Assembly: GCA_013407085.1 (NCBI GenBank)
Contig: JACCGJ010018281.1
Coordinates: forward strand, 124,001-188,000
DNA from: Atriophallophorus winterbourni
Taxonomy: Eukaryota; Platyhelminthes; Trematoda; Plagiorchiida; Microphallidae
DNA: 64,000 bases
Direction of reading: 5' to 3'
The notes under the pieces were generated by a model. The model worked only from the letters and a program-made list of their open reading frames with translations. It did no database searches and was not told the DNA's origin. Of this stretch, positions 44,795-58,190 are shown piece after piece (within the stretch, counting starts at the first letter, position 1; every line of letters starts with the position of its first letter). The position numbers were made by a program, and so were the translations under genes.

Positions 44795-47700
44795 ATCCTA
44801 TGGTTGTATTTTACACGCTCCGATAAAATATCATTACAAATTTTCACTATTCCTTGAATTTGCAGTGAAATAGAATTACTATTTTACTATATTATCCATA
44901 TTTTTGCTAACTAATTACGCTAGTGATAAAATCAGCTTGTATTTTTGGTAACTTTTTATTACTCAATGTCAAAGGTGGCAAAATGGTGGCTAAGGGAATT
45001 GAGTGCACAGCTTGCAGGCATTGGGCTCATTCTAGCTGCTCAGGTATACATAAATCTCACTATGGGATTTATGCAAAGTACCGCTGGTTGCAGTGGTACT
45101 GTAGCGGCTGTCATCAGGCTGCAACAGACGCCGCTTGTTTAAAGCTAAGGATTAGTCGGACGTTGCCTTGCTCGTCAGATTCCTTACTCGCTCCAACGTT
45201 TGCATCTGTTGTGAGGGCTAGTATAAGTTCTGATACAATGGCTGGCGCAGGCATAGCTGAAAAATGTAGCCAGCTACGACGTCCTATCAAGCAGGCTACC
45301 TCTTCTAAGGTGGATAAATCTAGAAAGCGTGCTGCCAAGAACGCCAAAAAACTGCATCCACACAGGACGCAGACATAAATGGCAGTTATCTCGTTCTCCA
45401 ATGCGAGCTTCTACTAGCAGGGTCGTTACTGTCGCACAGATTCCGAAGAGGCGTGGGAAGACAAATAAAGCTACTACCCAACGGAAGCAACAGGAAAATG
45501 TTGCTGGATCACCCGCACTGGATCACGTTGAATGACTTGCGCGAGCAATTCGATACACTGCGTTGCACACCTGCTCCAGAAACTAGAACACGAAATGTAC
45601 TGGTTTTCAATCGAGCAGATCCATTCATTAAGGAATCAAAGTCTAGAAAAGATTTAGATGGCAGATGTATCAGCGATTTTATCCGGATGGTAGGTCTGAG
45701 GCCTTCTACTTCTACGATGCGAATTCACCGTGTTGGAAAATGGAAGATGGATAATCGCCCTAGGCCAATCCTGGTAGATTTCAAATACCGGGCGAATCAT
45801 GACGCTTTACTATCTAGGGCTGACCAAATCGCCGAAGCAACTCTAGACAACCTGCAGGTTAAGCCGGACAACCCTCCCTCCCGGATAAGACAATACTCTT
45901 CCGCTTCAAATAGGAGGAATCAGATTGTAAAGACCTCTAATAACGACAAGCAAGGTTTTATAAAGCTAATAGATTCTGGTTACAAAGTAACGTTCAATTG
46001 AAGGCGTCATTCATCCGAAAAAGTTGGGGTTCCATCAGCTGCAGAAGTCTTTTAAAGCGTCCGAGGATCAGGTCTGTGGTCTTAGTATTATCCCTGTATT
46101 TCCACAGCTCGTGGTTAGCAACCTGCAGTGTACAGCTGGTGTCCAGGCCGCACCAGGTGACTCGGCTATCGCAAGCAGCACGCCAAAAAACGTGCTGACT
46201 TCGCGAATCACTAGGAATAATTAGGAATAGATTACGTGACAAGGCCGCCACAGTGCTACTCAGGAATGCATGTAGCATCCGAAACAAATGGTCTGAACTC
46301 CCTATCATTGCACATGAGTTGAGACCGGATGTAATTGCACTGACAAAAACCTGGCTCTCTGCATTTGATGACATTCCCGATATAGTTGGTAACAGCTATT
46401 CCGTGATCAGGTGCGATAGATCGGGTGCATTACAAGGTGGCGGTGTTGCTATTCTTCTTAGGTTAGGCCTCCGTACCTCAGAGTTAAACGTTGGGCTTGG
46501 CACGCGCAATGTGCAACTTGGCTTCTGTTTAATTCACTCCTATAAGCAATCTACGGTAATAGCGTGCGTTTATTTGAGTCCCCATTCAGAAGTACAGGAT
46601 ATGTATAACTTGCTTGAGAATTTGAGTTCACTACGTGCGCTTGGGTCTCAGGTTCTTATGGTGGGTGTTTTCAATCTACCACACATATCTCGGCCTAACC
46701 AGAGCGGCCAAGCTGATAAAATGTCTGAGGACTTCATAGAATGGACCCACAGACATGCTATGAGCCGACATGTAACTAAGCCTACAAGGTTCCGGCATGG
46801 CTGTGAACCTTCGGTACTGGATCTTGTTATATCTTTGAATGAGCAAAATGGTTCGACAGGTGCAATATCTTACCCCACTAGGGAAAAGTGATCACATCAT
46901 GATTAGCTTCCAGCTACTTTTCGGGTATGACAAACCGCCTCTGAAACTAAAGCGCAACTTCAATAGAGTAGACTGCAGTGTTGTCTCAGGGGAAGCAGAT
47001 CAGAACTTGTCACAATCTTCTGGATATGATATGACTGCAAACTGGCAGCTTATTCACCATTGTCTGTCCACACAGCGAAACAGATTTGCTCCGTTGGTGC
47101 ACGTCAAAAGACGCAACAAGCCACAGTGTTGAACACCATCGATGCACCGTGGTATTCAAATCCGGGACCGTGCCTGGACAACTTACAAAGCTTCTCAGAC
47201 ACAATGGGCCCGGACAAGGTATAAGCTACTTAGAAATAACGCTGTGAGAAGCCACCGTAAGGCAAAACGTGACTTCGAGGCACGACTGCCATGTAATATA
47301 AGGCAGTGCCCAAAGCCATTCTATAGCTATGCACAATCCGAAGGCAAAACTCGCGATTGCATAGCCAACATTCAACTGGACAATGGATCTCAACTAGATT
47401 CAGATTCTGAAAAGGCTTCGGCTTTTTCGAATATTTTCAAGCTGTTCAGAGGCTTGATCGCCAAACTGATCTCCCGAATATGCCAGTTGACATAAGGTCA
47501 GATAGCGTTTCTACCCTCGATGAAATAATTTTCACTGATAATGAGGTTAGGCTCGCGCTTGAAGCGACTAATCCACATAAATCTGCGGACCCGGATGCTA
47601 TTCAGCCTCAAGTTATTAAGAACCAGGCGCCTGTATTAGCACAACCGGTGGGTCGCCTCTTTGACGCATCCTTAAGGTATGGGTATATTCCGAGTGCTTA

Positions 47701-49414
47701 GAAGCAGGCTGATGTGATTTCTATACATAAAGGTGGCAGTCGATCTTCAGTTCGCAACTACTGACCTGTAAGCCTTACTATTATTCTTTGCAAAACCCTA
47801 GAGAGACTTATTAGGGATAGGATCTGTCGCCACCTTGTCTCTGGTTCGTTGCTAAACTCTGCTCAGCATGGTTTTCTAAAAAGGAATTCTTGCCTAACTA
47901 ACCTATTATGTTTTCTCGATGAGGTCACTAGGAGGCTAGATAAAGGCCACTAGGTCGAAGTTCTCCACTTCGACTTCAGTAAGGCCTTTGACTCGGTAAA
48001 CCACAGGTTGCTTGCAATGAAGATTGGACTACTAGGTATCGATGGCCTTCTAAAGAACAGGATCACAAACTTCTTGAGTAATCGGTATTTTCACGTTCGC
48101 ATTGGCAATATGTATTCCACTGAAGCAGGAGTTGTTAGTGAAGACCCGCAGGGTTCAGTACTAGGTCCACTATTCTTCCTTATCTTCATCGATGATTTGC
48201 CAGCCTCGCTTTAGTGTCTCTGCTATATTTTTGCAGACGATGTCAAGTTTATTGGATCGCTGAACAAACAGGATCTTTTAGAGGATATAGAAAAGGTCAT
48301 CAAGTGGTATTCCACGTGGGATCTACCAGTCAACTTCTCCAAAAGCTATCTTCTCTCCAGAGCTGCAATGAAGCTGCAGGTCGCTGGACCTGATAACATA
48401 CTGGAGATAACTGTGGTATCAGAAGTCCGGGACTTAGGTATTAAGGTTTCAGCGGACTTTAAATGGGTTGATCAATGTGCAGCTGCTGCACAACGCGATA
48501 GGAACCAGCTCTTTCGCCTCAGATCAGTTTTATCCTGCATGACCCCGGTGGTTTTCATCCTATTGTATAAAGCGATGGTGAGACCTGATTTCGAGTATTG
48601 CGTTCAAGCTAGGTCTCCTTACTTGGAAAAGGACATTGTCACGCTTAACGATGTTCACCGCCTAGCTACTCGTATGATTAAAGGGCAATCTGGGATGTCG
48701 TATGAACAACGACTGTTCAGTCTAGATCTCTTTTCGCTAAAAAGAAGGCGACTACGTGAGGATCTGATCGAGACCTTTAAAATCGTTAGAGGCTTTAGTT
48801 CTATCGATCCAGCTGATATGTACGCTTTCGCGCCAGTAGTAGGTACTCGAGTCCATTCACTGAAACTGGCAAAGCAACATGTCAGGTCTAATACACGTAA
48901 GCACTTCTTTAGCGAAAGGGTAGTGAATCACTGAGACTTTCTGCCCTGAGAGGTATTTTGTTCTACTTCAGTAACGTGCTTCAAATTTAGACTAGACTCG
49001 ATCTGGCGCTCTGTGTTTCCCAATTGTTATCACTGATTTTATAGTTGTTCTTCAGTTTGTCGTTAAAACGCACTAATGTCTCTCCTCACCTATTTAGAGA
49101 GGGAAGTTTTTCTGTTGCATTCCTGCCAAAGTCATACCAGAAGAATATTGAACCTGTTCAGCAAAAGAGAAGAATATACGTAGCTCAGGATGAGGATGTT
49201 GTTCAGATAGTGTTCGCCGAGCTTGCGTAGTTGTTGAAGGACGTTTCGTCATCAAGCTAGATGACATCATCAGCAGAACGTCTTTCGAAAGAATATTGAA
49301 CCTACAGTTTGAAGTGGTGGAAGCCTTTTTGGCTTACCAGTGGAAGTATTCTGGACGCTCGATTGGCGACTCTGCCACATATCGTCTTGTGCAAACTGAA
49401 CTGAACTAAACTAA
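44795..49414 (+). mobile_element. LINE-B copy 2, near full length, more decayed
   Basis: Same family as 34605-39335. The ORF1 zinc finger (IECTACRHWAHSSCSG, then WYCSGCH) lies at 44999-45115. The ORF1 C-terminal domain (NVLVFNRADPFIKESKS at about 45594; MDNRPRPILVDFKYRAN at about 45747) follows. The endonuclease (46253-46891) begins LLRNACSIRNKW and includes GGGVAILL. RT (47480-48934) has [20 protein letters not shown] and FADDVKFIG (48226-48255). The 3' tail at 49386-49414 is (GAACT)n-like. A 131-bp element interrupts the 3' UTR. Confidence 0.85.
49143..49303 (-). mobile_element. 131-bp insertion with hammerhead-like core and 15-bp TSD
   Basis: AAGAATATTGAACCT occurs at 49143-49157 and 49289-49303 and brackets 49158-49288 inside the LINE-B 3' UTR. 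On the minus strand the insert contains CTGATGA (49267-49273), a perfect 6-bp stem GTCATC/GATGAC with loop TAGCTT, then GAAA (49244-49247), flanked by GACG/CGTC. These are the conserved core strands of a hammerhead ribozyme, but only CTG lies where stem I should be, so self-cleavage is doubtful. Such motifs are known from Penelope-like terminal repeats and short retroposons. Confidence 0.6.
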
Positions 49415-49429
49415 CAAAACTGTAATTAA

Positions 49430-52400
49430 CCCATCTCGAACAATTACTGTTGTTTTCGTTAAAAATATGAACTTTTATCATTTATTTTTTCAATATTCTA
49501 TGAACGTTATGTTTAAAACAAGCTACAATCTGTACAAATGGTATCCAACTATTTTTATGGTTGTTAACAAAAAAATGTATTCATGTTCGACCTCACTATT
49601 TGTATAATTACCGTTTTATTTGATGTACTTATTTATGAAAACAAATGATCATGATAGGGGATGACTTGGTGTATCCAAGAATATACATTATTATTATTAC
49701 CTTCGTAAGACGTTAGTATAGTAGTCAGTCTACTAAAATTTATTGAGCCCGATGTTATGCTCGATCCTTCGTGTACTACAAATTGGTGAGCCAATGTTGC
49801 AACTGTCGTACACGCCATCCATGAACCAGAAAGCTAGTCGCAAACCAACCCGGTAGTCCTATCCTTTGACAATGAACAATCACCGTCCAACGCCAAATTA
49901 ATGAGATAAGGTCCTAACCAGCTCGACTCAGCTTTCTCTAGGCGAGGCCGTTGGCCATCAACCGTGGGAGTGCAGGAAATTTTAAGCATGGACTATGTTT
50001 TCGAAGCATCTGGTTCTTCGTTGTCCAGCTTACGGTGTGCCTACATTTGCTACTACATGGTTCGTACTAAGACAATGCCAGACGAGCGATTACCGCTAGC
50101 AGCACGTTCGCTTCACGTGTGACGGCTTCGGCAGCACGTTCACCCCATTTGAGACGTGAGTCGACTTATTCCCGATCTGTTCTTCGTGTACCCCAACAGC
50201 GTCACCGACAATCGACCCATGCAGATCAAGTGCCTTGGCTAAATTTGGAGTGACTGTTTGCTGGGTTAATATGTTGCAGCGCCGAATGGCCTAACACTGC
50301 TTAGCCAATTTGACTGTCACCTTCCTATCATACGTCTTCTCTGACCATAATTTTTGAAGAAAGGTTCTGTGTTAACTGTGTTTTACTGGACCTAAAAACA
50401 ATTGACCTTCACCTTTCCTGTTCACGCGTGGTACGTGACTGCTTTTCTGTACCGTTTTACACGTTTTGGCTACCACGAAAAAATCTTCACTGTCTTGTGT
50501 GTTTTTTGCTACCTCCGTTGGACGTTATTGTTCTACTCAGTATACCACAATTTAATGAGCCCGATGTGATGCATTAATACTTCCCGTAGTACAGGGGTTT
50601 CGCATTTTTAAATGTTTATAGAAATTTAACTGCTTGATCGCGAGATGATCTGTAGGAATTATTTTACACTCAAATAATTCTTTAATAATTCTGAACGTAA
50701 GTTTATATTCATTTATATTTTTCATCATGATGCCTCGTGCCGACATTTTTGAAACAACATAACTCACACTCGCTCGAACTCTGCGTGAGCGTCTGACAAA
50801 CGAACTTGGTGACTAGCCACAATTTTGGATTACGAATTACGATCCTCTCTTCCTTTTCAGTAAACCAAATTGCTCTGATTCATATCAAACAAGCAATACG
50901 AGGGAGAAACTTATACGACAAATATAATAATTGTTAGTAATAACGCAACGCAAAGCATTACAGGAATACTATATTCATAGGATACTTTCACGCTCTTCCC
51001 ATACTTTACCACTACAGAATGCTGAGCCGGTTAATAACTTTTATCAATGGTGGTATTTGTTTTTCGCCATACAGACTGGTGAGCCCACTCAAAAAACTTT
51101 GTTTCTTAAACATGTATTCCGTATACTACAAACTCGTAAGCCAGTTAGAAACTCATACTTTTTACCAACTTATTAGTAAGCCCGTAAAATTTTGTTTTTA
51201 ACGTTAATGTTTACTATATAACTCGTGCATCCGATGTTGAGCACGGAATATTTAAAGTTTTATCACCTCGTTTACCATGTTGAAGAGATTCATTTTCAAT
51301 CTGTAATAAAAATTTGGCATTTTTTCAAAGCATGGAAATGGTATCGATTTTATTACTTTATTCTCTTACACTTTGATTATTCCAACCCTAAGATGTGGTG
51401 CGTCATAGTTAAAGCTCAATTCGAAAATTTTCTAATTGGTACGGTGATAGCGTACATTTCCATAAAAGTTGCTAGCAAGCTATTAGACGTGCTCCGCCCA
51501 AAACCACTCGACGCTCATTACGACAATTCAAGAGAGTTCATCCTCCACCGTTCCGGCATATCTTAGGAAGCACGGCTGCTACTGGCTACAAAGTTGAGAA
51601 ACCGGAATCCCTCACAACTTTTGAAGAACATGATATCATTGGCTGACCATAGTTCACATGGAGCAGCTTATTTACTCAGTTCCAGACACCAGAACTCTCG
51701 AACCCGTGGAAGCTCAATCTCTTGCTCTTGAACTCGATTCACTCTTTCATTATCATGCCGTCCAAAAAATGATTCCCAAATTTGCTTGTATCAAACCAAT
51801 GCCTAATGCTTGTGCTTACGTTCCGCTGAGTAATCCATCTGAAAACTCGCAAGCCATTCAGTGAAGACGACGGCTGCAGTTGACGATTCTTTCCAAAGTC
51901 GTCTAATGTTTGTCTACGAGCCGTCCGGTTCCCCATGTCTCTTTAATGATACCGGAGCTGCTTTAAGTGTACTTCCAATCTCCTCCAGATAATACAACAT
52001 CATTTATAAATTTTGCTCTTAATAGAATCGTCATCATTACCTACCGCCGCAAATCACTTTCACTCGACATGGTACTTCGACGGAAATTGCCTTTTATTTT
52101 TAATGTAGCGTATGTCCAACACCACATACCCGGCGCTGATTTTTTGTCATTCTTTGGTCTCGCTGTTATTCTCATTTGATTGATACTAAAGATATACTTG
52201 TTTCTGCAAGTCCACGCAGTTGAGCTGCCGAGACTTTGACAGCAGCAAAGGCCAAAAACAACAACATTATTCAACTCGGTATAAATCGTTGTTAAATAGC
52301 TGCTTGTCATCTCCTTTCAATCTTGTTTTTTAATAAATCTACAGGTGATTGCGGACCCTACGGTCATTATCGTGGTTTTAATGCACAAGACATTCCAGCC

Positions 52401-52735
52401 CCTTTTCCCATCCCACATATCCACGATGTTTCTTCTAATCTCCAGTCAAAATCATTTTTTTTCAAAAAAGACACTGTGCGTGCTTATTATCACATCCCTA
52501 TTGCCGAGTGCGACATAAAGAAGACTGCCATCAGTACACTGTGTGCTCTCTTCGAATTCGTTCTCATACACTTCGCCTATGTATTACAGCACAAAAATTC
52601 CAACGTTCGGGTCATGTCGTAAGTGGTCTCGATTTTGTTTTCGACTGCATTGCCAGTTCCCTTCCTGGAGAAAATAAACGCCATCGCTCCCATATTCTTG
52701 AAAGTTATCCCGGTTTTTGTAATTCAAGGTAATTC
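49430..52735 (+). mobile_element. Decayed Ty3/gypsy LTR retrotransposon (gag, protease, RT)
   Basis: Plus strand. A possible LTR end and primer-binding region is seen at about 49770-49800 (TACTACA, then TTGGTGAGCCAATG). A gag-like segment (ILHRSGIS, then NPSQLLKNMISLA) lies at about 51537-51645. The protease has a DTGA active site in LFNDTGAALSVLP (about 51935-51975) and HHIPGADFLSFFGL (about 52122-52165). RT follows with GDCGPYGHYRGFNAQDIP and FPIPHIHDVSS, then RAYYHIPIAECDIKKTAIS (52347-52530). The YIDD box has decayed to a form near VFDCI. The 3' half is missing where a LINE 3' end begins at 52722. Multiple stops and shifts. Confidence 0.7.
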
Positions 52736-55095
52736 AAGGTTTCTAATGGTCTGAGAATCATCAAACATAGCAATAACAATAGAATGATGACAAATGCAAA
52801 GTGCATAAAACAAGATAAGGGTTTGGATTAGGCAGTATTTGAGTGATTTTGAAAAATATAACTCAATAATTCAATAACAATTCGTCTAATTTTGTTCTAC
52901 ATTCATGAAAGCTAGTGGAGTGAGCAAAGGTAAACTGTTCGAAGTAAAACAGATGGAAGCAGAATAAAACTGTAGAAGGTAGTTACCTTCTACAGTTCAA
53001 GCGAGAAGGGGTACCACTATCATATATGCATGTGTCCGATAATTCCTTCTATTTCTTAGCGTGAATATTTTCTTAAGGGAGGGCTTGTGTTATAGAATAT
53101 TGTGTGAAGTAAGATAAGGTCTCCTCTGATTCGTCGATAAAGAAACCCAAACAGATTGAGTTTAGCTATCCTTTCTTCATGAGGCATGTTTCGGATGCTG
53201 AGAATTAGTTTTGTGGAGATAAGGTAGATTTGCTCTATACGTTATACTTCCTTTTTGAGCAAAGGCGACCAAGACGACACAACGTATTTCATGTCTGATC
53301 ACAAGTATGTATTCATGATCCTCGAGAATATCTTGGGCAAAAATTTCCCAAATACCTGTTTGATTAGATATAGGGAACGTATTGATTCTTTCAAATGCAG
53401 TGTCATTCACAAGTGAGGTTTCTGAACTGGAGCATATCCAGACAACCAAATCATTTCTGGCTGTAAATTTCAAGGGAATGTGAACCTATATGGTATGTTA
53501 ACTCAAGTTCATGCCCTAAATTTATAAGCCTGCATTTGTATAAATTAAACGCCAGTTTGTTTTTCAACTACCAGTTGTAAAGCGAATCATGATGTTTTTG
53601 TTATAGCAGACATTTTTTGAACTACGGATGCAACGCCAAATCTTCACTTCGTCCGCAATTAACAAAATATTACATCTTAAAATTTCAATTAGTTCATCGA
53701 CCTAAACCAGAAAGAAGATAGGTCCAAAAACAGAACCTTGGTGAACTCTGTTAGCTCCTGTGAATGGTTTTGATAATGCAACATATTTCTGGGTAATGCG
53801 ATTTGATAGGTAGTCATTTTGCCAATTCAACAACTTTCCGGTTAACCGAGTATTCCAAGCTTCTAAAGTAGTAGGCTATGTTTACCACGATTAAATGTTT
53901 TTGAGATATCTATGTAAAAGGCGTGTTTTGCTTTCCCATTTGTAAGATACATCTTAGGTGTTATAAAGCTCTAAAATTCTTCTTTTTCCTTTCTACTTTC
54001 GCCTTTTTATACAATACTGATTTTTGTGACTCGAAATTGGGTTTTGTTTGTTTTCTCTTCAGAATTCAGAAATTTGCTTTTTGTAATTGTCTTATTGGAA
54101 ATCTTCTGTTCACATATTTGGTAAAGCTTTTGTTTTAATTCATTGTTTATGCCATTGTCGGTCATTGTTGTTGAATTTGGTTGCCATTTTGGGCACTTGT
54201 GATTGGCCTGAGATTTTTCACCATATTTGAGTGTCTTGTCTCCGATAGACATTTTAGACGGCAATTTCGGTCGTCATTGAACGTGTTTGCATTTGATATA
54301 ATTGATTCTGGAGTATTTTGGCTCGTTGAGCTTGATCGTTAACCACACGATGGAGTATTTTGATGTTAAGCTGCATCATGCGTGATAACCGCTCTTAGAA
54401 TTACAACTTGTGTTGGATGACAATTTTGTTTACTTTGTTTCTTAATGAACTTATTGTTTCCCAGGTGTCTGATGACAGGTTTTCGCGATGCCCTCTCCAA
54501 GCAATGTGTCTTACCACTTACGAGTTCGGCTTCTTAGTTTAAATTTGAGGTTTTTCTTTAGTTCCTGAGTACAAATATGGAGCTCACTTCGATTGAATAC
54601 TTGAGATTAGATATAGGCCACACCCAAACTCATCTAGGTTACTGGATTACACTTAGCAGTTAATTGTGTTTCCAGAGTATCACTCAACGCCAGAATGTTC
54701 TCATAGATACAAACAGATGGTAAAACTCCTTAGCAAAGTGATCATTTAGTTCCAGTAAACTTTTGTAAGCAACGTTATGAATGTTGTTTTTATTGTTTGT
54801 CAAAACTAGATCCAAGAGTTAAGGTAGATTGTTTCGTCGATTTCGGGTATTAAATTTAATGATATTGATATTAGATATTAGCCATACCCAAAACTCATGT
54901 ACGTTGCTGGTTTCCAGTTGACAGTTAATCGTGTTTCTATTAGAATTACTCAAAGCCATAATGTTGATCCGTCAAACAGATAGTCAAACTGGATGACAAC
55001 ATGATCGCTTAATCACAGTGGACTCTCGTAAGCAACGTTAATAATGTCGTGTTCATTACTTTACAGAACGAAATCCAAACGCTTGAGCAGGCTAG
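52722..55095 (-). mobile_element. LINE-A copy with internal duplication
   Basis: Minus strand. The 3' tail AATTCAAGGT units lie at 52722-52742 and the RT remains run to about 53950. The linker shows the LRSRTRKW hallmark near 54510-54560 and the endonuclease end lies near 54600-55095. That last part is present twice in tandem, diverged. Very many stops. Same subfamily as 21425-22740. Confidence 0.65.
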
Positions 55096-58041
55096 AGTGT
55101 GGACGTAAAAATTTGTGCTCGCATACTTTTGAATCTTATTGCTCGCTCTTTTGAAGTATCTACGCGATTCTTATATAATCGAACTCGTCTCAACTTCTTC
55201 ATTTGGAATATACTATTTCCAAGTCGGAGAAACGTGAATTTTCGAAAATCAAACTTTTGCAGTTTCTACCCATTACATACGCGTGTAACATTGTTTCCGA
55301 TCCAGAATCACGCAACAACTCGGATACCATCAAGAAGATCTTGATATTTGATATTCGTTGACAGTTATTTCAACACTGTCGGATCGAATCTCACAGAACA
55401 GCCTTTGCGTGAAAGTGTACGCCATTTTTCTGTCCGTTGGACTGCACTGCATCGCATACACTCGTTCTTGCACTTCACCGAGAGACCTTGCTCGATAATC
55501 AAACGCTTCGCCTAGTGTATCGACTCGATCTCGCGAAATTGTAACAACGACCGACAACGTGACATTGACCGGACCTGACGTCACCCTAAACGGACCTAAC
55601 GACGAGAATTGTGAAAAGTGCAAACTTTGTCAAAAGTTGGTAAGTCCCAGATCGTGTCGAGTTAACTGTTACTTGTGTTCAATTGCTATTCATGTGAACT
55701 GTGAAAAGTATTCATCACCCGAATCTGTGACTTTAATTAATAATGAAAAATTACCAGGCATTTGCTATATATGTAATTCATGCAGATTAAAAGTTAATAG
55801 TGATTTTTAAGAGCAGAAAACTCTGATTCTATTATGGAAAGACGCATGTTTGCTGTAGAGGTGAACCTTAAACGAGTTGATAACACGTTAGAATCTTTCC
55901 AAACATTTGCGTGTCAGAAAGCGCTTAAACCAGTTCTAAACACAGTCCCTAACCACGTTAACCGCAAGTCTTACAGTGAAGCGCTAGCTACTACAGAAAC
56001 GCTGATTTCTCTAGAAATCGACCAAAGTCCCTTTCAACAGCTCGGTACGATCGATGAGTCTGCGAATCAGACTTGTAGTCAAGTGGATGATAGTGTTGAA
56101 TTATCGAAGGATGTGCATAAGCTCAGACCGAAAAGTTTGAACACTAAAACTCCTCAAAAAACAAACGGTAATTTGCAGTAATCTCGTTGAATCAACTTCG
56201 CCATCGCTGAAGCAACGCGGAGCAGATGACAGGAATCAATGAAATGATTTTTGCAGAAGCCTAGACATAACTGTCTCACCTGCGTCGCTGACGGGATTGT
56301 TTAGACACCCGAATTCACTTCGTGCGAACACATCCAGGTTACTGCGTGTAGTGCTCATGTCCGTCCAAGATGTAGAAAATATGTTGCTCGCCTCATCTAT
56401 CTTAGTGGTGAACAAATCGACTATTCGAATATTTCCGGACGTTCCGCGGGAAGAACAGCAAATTCGTCGTAATATTCCGGCAATAGCCAAAGAGGCTATG
56501 AATCGCAGAGCTGTTATAGTTCATGGTGTACCTATTTCAAACGAAGTAGAATCCAGCAACGTCTGCAACACTATTGCAGCGAATGAAGATTTCTACAAGA
56601 GATCCTGGATTTGAAGAACATATTAACGACTAATGTTATGCTCCCAATACCGAGAAAAGAAACGCATTAGCCTCCTTCTCTTAAAATATGATTCCGCACA
56701 GATAAGATGAAAGATAGAATACTCGAGGCGTGGTTTCAATGCCTGAAATTCGTATCCGGGTTATATACGACATAAAAAGCACGAACACTATTGTTCCAGA
56801 AGTGACTTCGCTACCGAATCAACCAAATGCACCTGAGACCAAAAACGTGGAGCAACCGACCAATTCTAGGTCGGCAAATCCACTATTATGAGCTCCGACT
56901 CACGGACAAGTCGGAACAGTAGAAACGACTTTACCGCCTCAGCTGTACATTGTGAACCGGATTGAATTTATGCATACTAACCCTCAATCTTTGCATACAT
57001 ATCACAACCTGGAACTAAAATTTCATATTTTGAATCATTTTTTCAAATAAACCAGTCTTTCACATTGTCTATCATTGTCAACTCATAAAATCATAAAGTG
57101 ACTCTATACGAACGCGCAGTGTCTGAGAAACAAAATACAGGAGCATGATACTGTATGTGTACAGCACTCACCGGAATTAGTTGCAATTACCGAAACATGG
57201 CTTGAACCTCATTTATTAGACAATGAATTGCCGTTGAAAAATATGTCTCTTCTCCATCGATACCGCACGGGACGCGGCGTTGGCGTAGCACTTTACTACA
57301 ACCGAAATTCAACATGCAGATAAATTGACGATATTGACTTCGTGTACAGGATACTTTGTGGAGCTCAATTAGGCTGACAACTGGAGAGGACTGCATTGTT
57401 GGCGTGCTTTACCGGGCTCCAAGCGCACGTGCGATGTTGAACTACTCCAGAAAATTCGACTTCTGGCTGCCAGATTTCAAACGCCACTTCTAGTTATGGG
57501 ATATTTCAACCTTACAAACGTGATGGAGAAAACGCTTTTTCGACAAATTCCCACGACGATGCGTTTCGAGAACTCATCTCCGATATTCCTTTTTATAACC
57601 ACGTAATTGATAACACTAGATATAGAGAAGGTAACATGCCATCCGTTCTGGATCTAATACAAACGAGTGAGGAACACGCCATCGAAAACCTCTGATGCGA
57701 AACACCATTGGGTTCTAGCGATCACCTGGTCTTCTTATTCGATTATGTTTGTCAAACCAAAAGAATTAATGACACCAACAAAACAAAACTACAACTGCAT
57801 ATTGAAAATATTCACAATGCTATTCGAACGATTTCTGACTTTGAACCAGACACCGCGGACGTGCATCGTTCTTGGGTAAACTTCATAAAAAAGCTGTGTG
57901 ATGAAATAAAACTACATTTTAGATTTGTGCTAAAGACAACGGAAAAACGATTTACCTTCACATTAGAAAGCCGCACAAGGAAATGGATTAAGATACGCAA
58001 CGGTGCATGAAAAACATATGTCCAGAATATGATGCCATATC

Positions 58042-58190
58042 CCGTATTTTTCGGACTATAAGGCGCACATAAATACAATAATTAGTACGAAGAATCGGCA
58101 GTAAGCCTTATACTCGGAATATAAGGCTTACTGCCGATTCTTCGTACAAATTATTGTTTTCATGTGCGCCCTATAGTCCGAAAAATACGG
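58042..58190. mobile_element. 149-bp palindromic MITE
   Basis: A near-perfect inverted repeat. The outer arms begin CCGTATTTTTCGGACTATA followed by AGGCGCAC on each strand, with one difference. The inner arms pair 58086-58111 with 58120-58145, and the axis is at about 58116. It has no coding capacity and splits the endonuclease-RT linker of LINE-A. I saw no clear target-site duplication. Confidence 0.85.
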
